Origin: Spirogloea muscicola
Lineage: Eukaryota > Streptophyta > Zygnematophyceae > Spirogloeales > Spirogloeaceae
Length of the DNA stretch: 24,141 bases
NCBI GenBank assembly: GCA_009602725.1
Contig: WELB01000162.1
Location: 300,597-324,737 of the forward strand
Direction: 5' to 3'
In this document: positions 1-10,745 of the stretch, one piece after another
Numbering within the stretch: position 1 is the stretch's first letter
Layout: every line of letters begins with the position of its first letter
Program-made: the position numbers and the translations under genes
Notes under the pieces: generated by a model
Seen by the model: only the letters and a program-made list of their open reading frames with translations
Told to the model about the DNA's origin: nothing
The model's database searches: none

Positions 1-338
1 GGGGGCGCGGGGAGCCCGACGGAGCGCCGCCTGGTCAGGCGCCCGCGGCGGGGCCGGCGCCGCCTGGCGGCCGGGGCTGTGGGGCCCCAGGTGCCCACAC
101 GGGGGATGCCGGCCTCCGGCCCTTACCGGAGGTTGCCGGACAACCCCCGCAACTCCCCCGCCCCACGGGCCTGCACCCTGCGCCCGCCATCCCCACAGAC
201 GAGCTCGCCCCCCCGCTCGCATCCCAAGAAGAAGCTCTCCTCATTGCCAGCAGCACCACGGGCGGCTCGACGGCGACTACCAGCGCCAGGGACAAGGACA
301 ACCATTCTGCTCAACACCCGGCCTTATTGCTCACCTGA
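1..338 (+). CDS. Possible 3' end of an unidentified gene (partial)
   Basis: The third forward frame is open from the window edge to a TGA at 336-338. It would encode about 111 residues rich in Pro, Ala and Gly, ending in a Ser/Thr/Asp-rich tail (key stretch: STTGGSTATTSARDKDNHSA). The composition fits a low-complexity C-terminus, but no domain is visible. GC-rich DNA keeps several frames open here, including one on the minus strand, so the choice of frame is weak. If real, the gene is convergent with the choline-transporter-like gene that ends at 524. No function can be assigned. Confidence 0.28.
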   Translation, partial: GRGEPDGAPPGQAPAAGPAPPGGRGCGAPGAHTGDAGLRPLPEVAGQPPQLPRPTGLHPAPAIPTDELAPPLASQEEALLIASSTTGGSTATTSARDKDNHSAQHPALLLT

Positions 339-523
339 GCTTCCGATGCCATCACCGCTCCTAAGACGCCCGAGCAGGCCTGGGCACCTCCCTGCCGCTG
401 CAGCGCGCGTGACCAAGGCCCTGGCGGCCATGTGGCTGCGCAGGCTGGATGGTATGCAGCCGACTCTGCGATGCGGCAGTGGCAGGTCGCTGCCACCTCT
501 GCTGACCTAGACATGCACGATGG

Positions 524-3500
524 CTACTCGCTGGACAGGAGCTCCATATGCCTCGCCCGCATCTTGTCATAAAAGTCGGGGTCGAACTTTTGGAGCGGCG
601 CCGGGTCCTCCGCATAGCAGACGTAGAAGCACGCGACACCACTTTCTACCACCACCAAGGTCAAGTAGATCTGCATGCACAGACATGTCAGCGTGTAAGG
701 AGGGCGGAAATGCTCATTAACGTGCCCAATGTGCGCACTCATGCCTGACCGGGTGTATGACATCCGAGGCGACGTCTCTGATCCCAAGCATCAGAGCCCA
801 CGCGGTGATCCTCTGTACCAGGTAGAATGCGATGAAGAAGCTGATGACTGAGACGCCCGTCGTGTACTCGCGGTGCTTGTGGAAGGTGTACCCGCCGCAC
901 AAGAGGGAGGTCAGGCACCCTCCAAGGAAGCATCCTGAGTACAGTGCCCTGCCAGTGAGGTCGTCGTTGACAAGGCTCTCTGCCCCGTGGTTCTTGAAGA
1001 GATCCCATGTGTCCTTTGCCGCACTTACGAAGCCCTTGCCATAGACCGCCACCTGCACAAGCGTGGAAGCGGGCAGTGTCACTGAGCTATCTGTTCCACA
1101 GTGGGCTCCTCACGCCCTCACGTAGCAGGAGGCACCAGCAGGGAGGCATGCGGTAGCCGTGTATTGTAACATCTTGTGCAAGTGGATGCTAGAAAAGCCA
1201 AGGCCCTGATTGGCAGAGCCAGGGGATTGGTGCTACTTGCAGGCAGGCCTCACTCGTCTGTCACCACTTTTGCGCCCTTATTATGAGTGATGGACGGTCC
1301 TTACCTGGACAAAGGCCCATTTGTTGAAGTACTGGATGATGCTGTCGACAACGTTGAGGAGGGACTTCGAGCACGCAAAGATGCAGGAATTGGCATCCTC
1401 GGACCCGTGCCTCACCACGTTGACCAGCTCGCGGACCCCGCCCAGCACGGCCACACAGGTAGACCCCAGGCAGACACAGCCGAACGAAGTTGTGCACGCC
1501 CGGCAAAGTGAACGGAGCGTTACCCTTGGGGGCATGCTCTGCTGCTGGTAATAGTATGTCGCCACAGTGCCAGCCACTGTTACGCGTACCGTGTTGCGAA
1601 TGACCTGGCACGTACGTTCAGGGTAGCAACAAGCGTGAGCAGGATGCATCTCTTCCAATACGTGCTCCTGTGTGGTAAGTCGTCCAGCATACCACTGCTG
1701 CACATCCACGGCTGGAATGCAGGGAGATACAGGCTGCCTCCAAGGACTATACATCAAGTGGCCGTCAGCACAGGCTGCGCATGCACGTTGGTGCATGCTG
1801 GACACTGAGTGTTGCTCTCGCTCTATGTACCAACTTTCCTAGCCTGCATCTCTGCTGGGAATTGCACAGAAGGTGTGACATTCCCACTGGCTACAAAAAG
1901 GAGGGAGCGTGAGGGAGCAATTACCTCCATCGTCCATAGCAGACTGACCACGAGGATGGCAACAATCCACGCCGAGTTTCCAAAGTAGAGCGCTCCAGAG
2001 GCGCCAAAAATCCAGATGCTGAGCCAAAGCACTGCCGTTGCCAGCGCACCATAGGCTACCCACAAGAGGCTGGGGAACAGCCTCACCACCTTCACCACCT
2101 TTTGGAGGATGGTGCCAGCAGATGGGACCCTGAGGATGACCAAGTCTAGATCGTTAGCTGCTCATGTTGGGTTGGCCTCTTGGTTCTCTTTAGCAGCCTA
2201 ACCAGGCACCCATCAGCAACAGGACGCAACTCACAGAGCAGCTGAGTTGCGCACTGCATGCCAAAGTACAAGCTCGACAGACAGCTAAAAGCTTGAGGAG
2301 GAGCGTTCGTGGAAGGGCTTGCCACATGGAAGGGCACTGTGAGAGCAGGTCATGCAAGAGGTGCAGTACCTGTGGCGCACAAGGTAAGCGTACATGGCCT
2401 GCACGACGGCCAGTAGCAGGAAGACAACGCCCGCCAGGCCCGACACATAGTGCGTGGCCAGGAGGAAACCCCCGACGCCCAGAGTAGCGGGGATTCCGAG
2501 CCATAGGGATAACAGGACCATCGACCTGCAACGTTGCAATCCCTCGCCCGTTGAAATACGTCATAGACGGGTGCATAGAAAGTCGCACACAGCCCTCATT
2601 GTGTCCGCACGAGTTAGTCAGAGGCATGCCAAGGACTCAAGCCCGGTGTGACAGCGAGGTTGTCTGCTCAGTGTCACTGTACAGTGACGCAATTGATCAG
2701 GATTTGGTACGCTCAGGAACTTTGCAATGGTCGATGCAGTAACAGAACCTCTGGACTTTGCTACATGGACTGCTTCAGCAGCCTGCGGTGATAGGTGACG
2801 GTGTGCTCGCCAGGAACATGCTAGCTTCTTGCAAATGCGGGAAGACTCAAGACAATGATAGGGTCTACTTGTAGCTTTAGGCATTCGTAAGACAGGCAGC
2901 TGTGCCACACCTTGGAGCAAGCTTGAGGAGCTGTAGCCAGAACCAGGAGAAGGTGGCTCCTATGGCTGCTGCTGCGCCCAGCTGCGGGGCCCACTGCCGC
3001 ATGTTGTACGCATGCTGCGACAGGCCGTGGACGCCCTCCTGCACTTGGCCGACTACGCCACTCCTGTGCGTGTGCTTTTGAACAGCCTTCGTGACGCCAT
3101 TAGCTCCCAGGAGCAGGCACGCGACGGCCACCGCAACCAGGTGCACTGCAACGCCCACATGGTGGACGAACCAGGGACCACGGGTTGGCAGCCTTTCCAG
3201 AAGCTTGTGTCTGTCGCGTGAAGTGCGCCCGCCGACTTGATTGAGCTGCCTGCCTGTAGAACGCCAATGCACTAGCTTGCTAGCCCTGCCCACGGTCTTC
3301 CTCTAATTGCAGAAATCGAGCAGCTGCCAGCCAGGATCGTGATGATGGAGGCATACCCAAGAACAGGGCTGCTGCCCAGACATCACGGCGCTTGCTGACG
3401 TACTCCCGCAGGTACACCCCGCTGCCGTGGCCCTTGAAGTTTCGAGATGGTGCTCGCAGGGGCGCCTTGCCGTTAGCAGGCGGGGGTATGAGCACAGGCG

Positions 3501-4149
3501 GGGCTTTGAGCATGGGTGGGTCTGTCAGCGTTGTGAAGCTGACGTCGTCATACTCGGCCTGCGCAAGCACGATCGGGGCTGTCAGTGGTTACCCCTTTGC
3601 AGGAGCTTGGACCAGGGCTGTCGGCAGGGTGGCGGGCATCCCTTGCCCGCGTGCCAGGACAGGACCGGCAGCAGACGGACACAACGAAGGTCCTCACTTC
3701 GAGTCGCGAAGCGCGACCAAGCACAGCGCGCCTTCCTTGGGCCGCGATGGCGGTCGGCGGTGCACGGGCAGCGCTGGATAGCCCCACAGAGCTGTTGCCC
3801 GCCATACCTGAGTGGGCTCCGCAGACTTGTCCGCTGCTTGCTCCTCCTCCCAGAACCGGCCTGGCCGCAGCTTGGGCGTGACGGCATGTGGGCTCGTGGT
3901 TGTGGCCACGGTGGCTGCGCTAGCCAGCGGCAGCGGCGGCGGCGGCGGCCGGGCGGCGGCGATGGCGCGAGGGGGGCCGGCCGGGGGCGACGCCGGGTAG
4001 CTGAGGTCGACAGCGTCGAGGGAGAGCTGCAGGTGGGGCAGGCCGGGTGTGCCGCCGCTGCGGTCGCGCCGCTGCTGCTGCTGCTGCTGCCACAGCCGCT
4101 GCGGCGGCGGGTCCAGAGCCACGGCACTGCCAGCGCCGGCGCCGACCAT
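524..4149 (-). CDS. CTL: Choline-transporter-like (SLC44/CTL/Pns1 family) membrane protein
   Basis: Exons (minus strand, phases match at every junction): about 4149-3808, 3558-3357, 3145-2911, 2525-2370, 2129-1925, 1604-1305, 1052-819, 670-524 (stop TAG). All internal introns are GT-AG. The product is about 606 residues with roughly ten hydrophobic segments. Family hallmarks seen are RDVWAAALFLVHLVAVAV at the first membrane span (formed across a splice), FSWFWLQLLK, NTVRVTVAGTVATYY, TTSFGCVCLGS, YFNKWAFVQVAVYGKGF and the C-terminal YVCYAEDPAPLQ. Known family members are multi-pass proteins linked to choline transport or membrane trafficking; the substrate here is inferred. The N-terminal exon is Pro/Ala-rich with a run of six Gln from (CTG)6 at 4072-4089. 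Its frame stays open upstream to about 4265, so the start at 4149 (MVGAGAG) is only the most conservative choice and another 5' exon may exist. Confidence 0.88.
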
Positions 4150-4269
4150 GGGTGACGGGCTGTTGCCCCAGGGGAAGGAGAAGTGGGGGGCGCCGCCGTC
4201 GCCGCCGCCAGTGCGGGGCGGGCCGCCGGAGGCCAGGTCGTCCCAGCCGTCAGCGGCGGGCGCGTCTGC

Positions 4270-4964
4270 ATGGCAGCGGCGGGGGTGCCGGGGCTGAGGC
4301 CGAGGCGGCGGGGCTGCGGGCGCGGCGGCGGCGCTGGGCGAGGCGATGGATGGCGAGGCCGGGCAGCCCCCTGGCGCTGCTGCTCCTGCGGCCCTGCGCC
4401 CTGCTGGCAGCAGAGCCTGTGCGGCCGCCCCACGGCCCAGGCGCCTGCAGCGGCACCCCGCCGGCCCACCTGGGACCACCCGGTGGCCTTCCCGCGGACA
4501 CACGTTTTGGGCTGTGCGCCTGGCGGGGGGGGATGCCGAGTGCGCCCAGTGGGCCACTTGAGCCGCGGTGTGCTTCAGCGCGCGCCGTTCCTCGGGGTGC
4601 TGCTCAAGCCTCCCATCCGCTGCAGCCTCTTGCATGGCTACGAGCTTTTTGGCGCCTCTCGCCCTGTGGACCTTGTCTGTGCATCCCGCCTCGGCTGCCA
4701 TACCACAGCCATTGCCGTAAAATGGAAGAGCTGTTCCTCCTTTCCTGGCCCCGTCGGACTCCTGTTCATTCTCCTTCTGGCCGAACAACCACCAGCCATC
4801 GCCTCCTACTGCAAGAACCTTCGCTCCTCAGCGCCCTTTCTGGACCTTGTCTGTCCCCTCTGGGCTGGCCTACACACAAAGGGCTAGCGAAAAGGGGACT
4901 GCTTTCCGGCTGCTAGTCTTTCTGACGTGCGGCTCTAGTCAGGGAATACTAAGCGACTATCCTT
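4270..4964. other. GC-rich sequence upstream of the CTL gene; no gene resolved
   Basis: The first part (to about 4500) is very GC-rich and open in several frames on both strands, as expected for the 5' UTR or promoter of the minus-strand CTL gene. Beyond about 4560 the sequence becomes pyrimidine-rich with CCTTGTCTGT-type words that herald the repeat array to the right. No ORF here shows recognisable protein features. Confidence 0.4.
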
Positions 4965-5260
4965 CGTGATGCTTGCTGGCCTTGTGGGCCTTGTGGGCCT
5001 TGTGGGCTGGCTTCTCACAGCCCTTGCCCCCTTTGGGAAAGCCACTTCTTCTCTCCTTCGTAGCTGCTTAGCTCGTACTTTGGCCCCTTCGAACCTTGTC
5101 AATTCTTTTCGGGCTGGCTTCTCACAGCCCTTACCCCCATTGGGAGAGCCACTTCTTCTTGTGGTTGAACGCTTCCTGGCCCCTTCGAAACTTGTCTATT
5201 CTTCTCGGGCTGGCCTTGCACAGCGCTCGCACCCTTTGGCAGACAGAGTAAGCCGAGAGC
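4965..5260. repeat. Decayed tandem repeat array, unit about 100 bp
   Basis: A related unit recurs with its core GGGCTGGCTTCTCACAGCCC starting at 5004 and 5111, and in diverged form at 5207 (spacings 107 and 96 bp). Each core is preceded by a CCCCTTCGAA-CTTGTC-type block and followed by CC-CTTTGGG and CACTTCTTCT-type sequence. Outlying diverged copies lie near 4862 and 5611. The left edge holds three perfect 9-bp copies of CCTTGTGGG (4980-5006). The array sits in the gene-poor interval and does not look coding. Confidence 0.6.
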
Positions 5261-6848
5261 TGTCTATCTCTGCCCCCTGATCAACAGCCGCAAGTCGGAG
5301 TGACTTTCAAGGAAAAAGAAGCAGCTGGTGGCCAGGGCTGTACAGTCCTTGCCACCTCTTGCCATGCCATTTCTTTGCATGCATTCCTTGGCTTTTGCTG
5401 CGCACTTGCGGGCAGGCGGCCCCCTTGCCTGCTGCCTCCGAATTTTGATAGGGCGACGCTTTCCCGCCTCTGCAGTCACTCCGAGCCGCATTTAAGACCA
5501 GAGACTGTCGAGCATCTGTACAGAGACTGGGGAGCGTCCATACAAAGAACTCCTGGAAGTTGGTTTCGTGGTTTGCAATTGCTGGCCCTTCCGGACCTTG
5601 TTCCTTCCTCTGGGCTTGCCTCTCACAGCAGTAGTCCTATTCTGGGAAAACCATTTTCTTTCGGTGCAAGGCAAGCAAGTAAAAGATTCCAAAGCCCAGC
5701 CAATGCCAGCCCAGGAGAGAAGAAGCTCGTCAAGCCTCCATGCCTCGACGAACGAAGGCGGTGGCTGGGGAAGAAGTGAACAATGTCCAAGTGGAAAGCC
5801 CCAGGAAGCACATACCAGCAACATGCAGTGGCTGCATTGCAGCCTTGGCGGAGAGCCAGCTGTGAGGTACTCTCCATGTGCCGGAGATACATGTCAAAGT
5901 TCTACTTGAAAAGGTTGACAAAGTTGAAAAGTAGGATGGAGGTTTTGAAGGACTGAAGACAGAGGGTGACGACACTAAAGCAGACGCCTAAGACAGTGTC
6001 AGTGCCAGAGCTATTGCAGCTCATGCAGAGGGCTGCCAGCCCAGCCACAAGAGGCGCTGGAAGAAGTGCAAGAGATGGTGAGTGAAATACATGACAAAGT
6101 GGTGGTCTGTTACTTGAGGCAGTGCTATGCCACATACTCTCAATCAACGACATAGGGCAGATTATGTAGAAGGTCCTGTGGGCAGAATGTGGTGCTTTCC
6201 TGATCAGTGTGAGGAAGTAGCAAGTAGATGGGGCCTAGCTGTGGCCTGAAGTGGGTGACCAGTGTAAGCGTGAGACTGACCGAGGTTGAGGGTACGAGTC
6301 CCCCCCTCGAGGCCGTACCCGTTGCATCGGCATGATTTTCAAGGTGCAAGCTTCAGCATTATTACAACACCTCCATCGCAACTAGAAGTCGTACTCTCGC
6401 CGCAGAATGCTTGGCTCGTGGAAGGTGGGAGTGTTGGAAGGAGTGCCTAGTGTTTCATGGTCACTCTTGGCCCATAATTGGCCCAGCCCAGCAGGGACCA
6501 CCGCGGCCCTCTTGTTGCCACGGGCTGAGGTCTGGGTTGCATGCGAATGCTTTTTTGCTGCTGAGTCACACGGGCCCAGCCTACCGCCGAGCACTAGAGA
6601 GAGTTCCCAATCGCCTTTGCTGCGCTGCCCTCATCGCCATTGCCATGGCCAGCGACCGCTAGGACCTTAAAGTCCACAACCTGTCCCCCACCTTCGGTCT
6701 TCCCTTCCAGCCCGGCTGCCGCTTTTGACGGTGCGGTCTGGCCTGCCATCAAACCTACAACCCCATCCTAACGTCTAATCATCCAACCAAACCAGCGCCA
6801 CCTGGGTCCCCCACCGGAGATGCTGTCTGAAGAACGGCGAGAGCTGCC
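5261..6848. other. Gene-poor interval, no supported gene
   Basis: Short ORFs occur on both strands but none has convincing codon pattern, splice structure or domain. The most protein-like stretch is on the minus strand at about 6057-5902: a hydrophobic segment ending LLFNFVNLFK, followed by a stop within a possible donor (AA|GTAGAA). Base composition is less GC-rich than in neighbouring genes. A polypyrimidine, C-rich stretch at 6660-6800 precedes the orphan ORF to the right. Confidence 0.4.
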
Positions 6849-7130
6849 TTGCACTTGCACTGGAGCATCAATCAACGCATCCTGTTCTCTGATTACAACC
6901 AAATCGACCCCTCCTGGTATGCCACTGTCTACTACACTGGTTTCTGCTCTGAGCATCGCACGCAATGTCATCACGTCACCAAGAAAACCTGTGCCTGGAC
7001 TTCCGCAGAGCAAGTCGGGAAGCAGCTAGCAGCCTGTCCCGACCAGGTGACACAGAACCTGCAGCAGCGGATGCACCCGCGCTGGCATGAAACAAGCCTC
7101 TATGCAACCAACACCACCCGCTCCCCTTGA
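6849..7130 (+). CDS. Orphan ORF, Trp/Tyr/Cys-rich hypothetical protein or exon
   Basis: An open frame of about 93 codons ends in a TGA directly followed by AGCAGAAAG. It begins at a TTG rather than an ATG, so it would have to be an exon of a larger gene or a relic. The composition is not low-complexity: it has SDYNQIDPSWYATVYYTGFC, then several His and Cys and a run of Gln/Arg (NLQQRMHPRWHET). Such varied content in the correct frame suggests real or formerly real coding sequence. I do not recognise the family. It lies about 240 bp from the 3' end of the minus-strand G-patch gene, in convergent orientation. Confidence 0.25.
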   Translation: MHLHWSINQRILFSDYNQIDPSWYATVYYTGFCSEHRTQCHHVTKKTCAWTSAEQVGKQLAACPDQVTQNLQQRMHPRWHETSLYATNTTRSP

Positions 7131-7371
7131 AGCAGAAAGTGGGAGCTACCCTCCACCTGCAGCCACCAATTTTCGCCTTAAGTCGTCAGATAGGTGACAC
7201 TCTGCATGTTCTTGGGCCTCTAAGAACACGTTGCAACAGAAGCATGCTGACAAAAAGCAGTAGTCCAGAGACAAGCCCGTGCCAGGAGTAGCAACTTGGC
7301 CATTGCCTGGCAGTGCGCATAGTAGAAACAGCACAGTCAGGAGGGAGCACAGGGTGCATGCCGCACACGGC

Positions 7372-10300
7372 TCACATCCTTGTGCCTGCATCTGTGACGA
7401 GGCAACGTGACCTTATATGCCACCACCTCACCTCTTTCCTGAAGGCTTCTGCCAAATCGGCCAACCTAGTGCAAGAGGCACCAGTAGAGAAAGCGGCTGC
7501 CAGCACTTGTTTCTGGAGCCTCTTCAGGTTCAAGCCACATGGAGGAGCATCTTGCAGGGCCTGCCGGATGAGCTTCTTCCACTTCACCTTCCCTCCACCT
7601 TTAGGCGTGCTGCCACTTGGAGTGTTTCCTCCTACTTTCACCCTCATCCGCTTCTTCAGGGTGGCTGGCTCAGCAGCTTTGAGTGTGGTTGCTGTTGGAC
7701 TCCCCCCCCGACTGTCACCAGCCCTGCGCTTTCTGATAGTCTGGTCAAGGTACTGCGGTCTTGAAAGTGGTGAAGAGTCACCTGCCACCACTGTGCCTAT
7801 CAAAGATCGCTTCAGCTGCCGCTTCTCCAGCGCGCCTGCAACTACGTTCCTCCTCTTCCTCTCTGTTGCACGCTGTTCGGGGGCTTCTGTGCACGCCGCA
7901 CTCCGTGAGAGCCTCGGAGCGGATGAGCTACTGGCCTTTCCTCCAGCCTCTCTGGAGGTGCTGAGCTGCTCCGCCACTCTCTTTTCCTCCTTCCGCTCCC
8001 TCAGTCTCTTCCTCTTTGCTGCATCCTCCGGCATGCCCTGGTAGGGGGGGCATCTGACAATGGCGTCAGAAGCCTCCACTGAGGACATGACATCCTTCGG
8101 CACGCCTGATGCACTGCGCGTGGCTGCAGCTCCGTCACTGGTCTCCTCGTTGTCGCTGCCAAAGGATGTCCGAGCTCCTTTCCAGTGCGCCCCAGACACC
8201 TTCCTCGGCGCATCAGCAATTCCCAGCCCCCTCCTCCCCTTGGTCGCGTTGTCCTGCATGAGGCAGCATTGCATGGCAGGCCAAGTCAATGGAAAGTCAG
8301 ATAGTGCTTGAAGGTCTAGTTGAGCATGTCATTTGAGCACAATAGATAAATTGAGCAAGTCAACTCAACAAATTTGACCACTATGTTGCTGCTGCTTGAT
8401 CTTCAGCTTCAACAGCAGGAGAGTAGGTCTGGAGCAACAAATCCAGGAGGTCAAGGGAAGCAGGATCGCAGAAATGATGAAAGCCTCCAGATTGAGCTTC
8501 AGCATACGACCTCAGCCCAAGGCCACTACAACCAGACGGATGGCTCGTTTCACACAGTCAGAGCAGTCGTGTAAGAAAAGATCTGCCCTTGTTGGCATGT
8601 TTGGGCTGTGCAGCCAATAACGGGGTCACAATGCAACCCACCTGCACACGGTTGTACAAGTTGGTCTGGTCCTGCTCGCTGAATGCCACCCTGTCACTTG
8701 CCGCCGCGCTTGACTCTGCAGTGGCCCTCTGTTCTGAAGCCTTGCCCAGCGATGCTGTAGGGTGGTCGTACTTAGCACCTAGTGCTCCCCCTCGTATGAA
8801 GCCGTACTTGCTGCCCCACCAGTTGCCACTGGCCTTAACACTGTTGACCTGCTTGGAGCTGAGCAGCCTTCCCAGTGTGGATGGCACAGCGGCAGCAAGG
8901 TGAACAATCTCCTCATCTGCACAAAGGCAGCAGACAAGCAGAGTCCAGCCTCCTAATTGCCTGTCCAACGTCGATCCCTCGTGGGTTCCTTCACAGATGG
9001 GGGCAGACTCAATCATAAGCAGGATATGGACTTCGGCTGCGCTACTCAGCACTGGCACCTGGTGATCCTCCCGGAGGAAAACAGCGATGTAGTCAGCCCC
9101 TGCTCACCAGCGGAGTCGTCCGAGCTGCTGGCCTGGTCCCTCTTGGGCTCCGCTACAGCAGCTGCTGGAGCAACTTGTGGAGTCTCGGTAGCCTGCCCAT
9201 CCATGGCAATTGACGGCCTCTCTCCCTGCCCAAGAGCATACACGAGGAACCCAAGCCACAAGCCTCAATCGCTTGCCAGGCTCCACGGCTAGAGTCCCCA
9301 GATCAAGCAAGTCCACCAAACACATCAGCTTCACAAAGAACAGCCAGTACTTGGGACGTATGGCAGCTCCAAGGTGCTCACCAAGATAGCACTGAGGTCA
9401 TCAGTTGAGTAGCTCCTGACGCTCTTCCCAGCTTCGCGCTTTTTGTACCTGCAGTGGCACAGCGAGCAAGCTTGGCACCTCTTCCCTTCCTTGCTGGCTT
9501 TTATTGCGTAAGGCCCCATGAAAGGGGAGCCAGTGCTCAGTAGCCAACGGTGGTCGACTGATTGATGACGCTGTAAAGGCAATAAGGGGGCGAGGCACAC
9601 CGTCCCTGCGGTCGCGCAGCTTTCCTCGCCTTCCCCTGCTTGGGGGAGGCCGTAGTCATCTCATCGGCGTCCCTAGATTCGGCTTCTGCAGGGGGTGCAA
9701 GGAGTAGAGAAGTGGACGCACGCCAAGGCCTTTAGGGACAACATTGGAAAGCCTGCCATGTGATCTGCAAGTACCCTTGGCCCAGAGCATTTGACGCTGA
9801 GAGTCGATTCTGACTGCTCAATGCCAGTGGCTACACTTCGTAGCCTGGTGCCTGCACGCTTCTTACACTAGGCAAGCTGGTGCACCTCTGCAGCAGGATG
9901 ACACAGAACCAATCTGGGCCTGCTCTTGGCAGCAGCCAGCCAGCCGATACTTGAGGAGCATCAAGCATCCATGTGAGATGCGGGAGCCATGTGCCAGGCA
10001 TGCCCTTGCACGCGCTCGCTTGCTGCACGCAACTGTGGATCCTGGCACAAAGGGGGGGGGGGNAGCTGCAGCCTGCGTAGTTCACAACGCCAGGCAGCCA
10101 TGAGCTGCCGAAGGCTTGCAGCTGCCAAAGCCTCGACAAGCGGGCAGGGGCGGTGGTGGCGGGCGCTCGGGCCTCGAGGCCGACCACGTTGAGGTTGCGG
10201 AGAATGTCGTCGAAGACGGAGGTGTTGACGGTCCAGTCGGAGGCGGCGCGCTGGGCCTCGGCCACGCCCACGCCTGCCAGCGCCCGCCCGGCAGAGGAAG

Positions 10301-10550
10301 GAGGGGGTCAGGGCCCGCGGCCATGCCCGGCCCCGAGCGAGCGGCGCAGAAGCGGGGCGGGGCGGTGCTCACCGGCGTGGTCCACGTTCTTGCGGACGCG
10401 CAGGTGCTCGCGGATGCCCTGCCCCTGCTTCCCCAGCCCCGCGCCCTCCTCCCACCCCAGCCGCTGCATCAGCCGGAACGCCGCCGACGCCTTGTCCACG
10501 CCCTGGAACAGCCGCGCGCCGCGCTCGCCGCCCGCGCCCGCGCCCGCCAT
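7372..10550 (-). CDS. GPATCH4: Nucleolar G-patch protein (GPATCH4-like, PINX1-related)
   Basis: Exons (minus strand): 10550-10373, 10273 to an unresolved donor, 9685-9601, 9448-9382, 9225-9108, 8916-8642, 8253-7432 or reading through to a stop at 7372. The ATG at 10550 starts MAGAGAGG. Residues about 25-60 form the G-patch (MQRLGWEEGAGLGKQGQGI), followed by SVFDDILRNLNVV. Splicing then builds RPQGRYKKREAGK and YSTDDLSAILGERP, a block shared by PINX1 and plant GPATCH4-like proteins, then NWWGSKYGFIRGGALGAK, FSEQDQTNLYNRVQ and ATKGRRGLGI. A long basic, Ser-rich nuclear region ends in KVKWKKLIRQAL and LNLKRLQKQVL, which resembles the C-terminal helical (winged-helix) domain of LYAR-type nucleolar proteins. 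The inferred role is ribosome biogenesis or stimulation of a DEAH helicase. The donor of exon 2 could not be placed with phase, close to the N at 10063. A strong donor (GAG|GTGAGG, 7432) suggests the true C-terminus may be spliced to a short exon ending near 7178. Confidence 0.85.
10052..10063. other. G11 homopolymer followed by an ambiguous base (N)
   Basis: Eleven consecutive G (10052-10062) are followed by N at 10063. It lies in what should be an intron of the G-patch gene, next to the one exon junction of that gene that could not be resolved. A homopolymer sequencing problem or a collapsed gap is likely. Confidence 0.8.
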
Positions 10551-10745
10551 GGCCCCGCCGCCTCTCGCCCCCGCGGCAGCCGCAGCCGGGCGGCTGTGCG
10601 GCAAGTGATGTGCTGTGCACTCGGGGGGACGGCGCTCCTCTTTTTCTTCGGCGGAGCTTTGGGGCTTTGAGCCCCAAACCCCAAACCCCGGCCCTCCGGC
10701 CCTCCGGGCTCTCCCCCAACCCCCAACCCCAGCCCCTGGCCCGCC
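10551..10745. promoter_or_regulatory. Shared 195-bp intergenic region between divergent start codons
   Basis: The ATG of the G-patch gene (minus, 10550) and the ATG of TFIIIC subunit 5 (plus, 10746) are separated by only 195 bp, so both promoters and both 5' UTRs must fit or overlap here. The interval is GC-rich with no TATA box seen. It contains CCCCAAACCCCAAACCCC at 10672-10689, a C/A tandem that resembles, without matching exactly, the telo-box (AAACCCTA) found upstream of plant ribosome-biogenesis genes. Bidirectional promoter use is inferred from spacing. Confidence 0.6.

Noticed and set aside
3582-4916. Several long ORFs on both strands over the GC-rich 5' region of the CTL gene
   Set aside because: GC-rich DNA lacks stop codons; only the minus frame ending EQAADKSAEPTQ splices in phase to the conserved CTL exons.
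5902-6153. Minus-strand hydrophobic segment (LVAGLAAL...LLFNFVNLFK) as a second CTL-gene fragment
   Set aside because: Spacing of Gly, Asp and FN vaguely recalls the YFNKWAF region of the CTL gene, but none of the flanking hallmark blocks is present and the similarity rests on hydrophobic residues.
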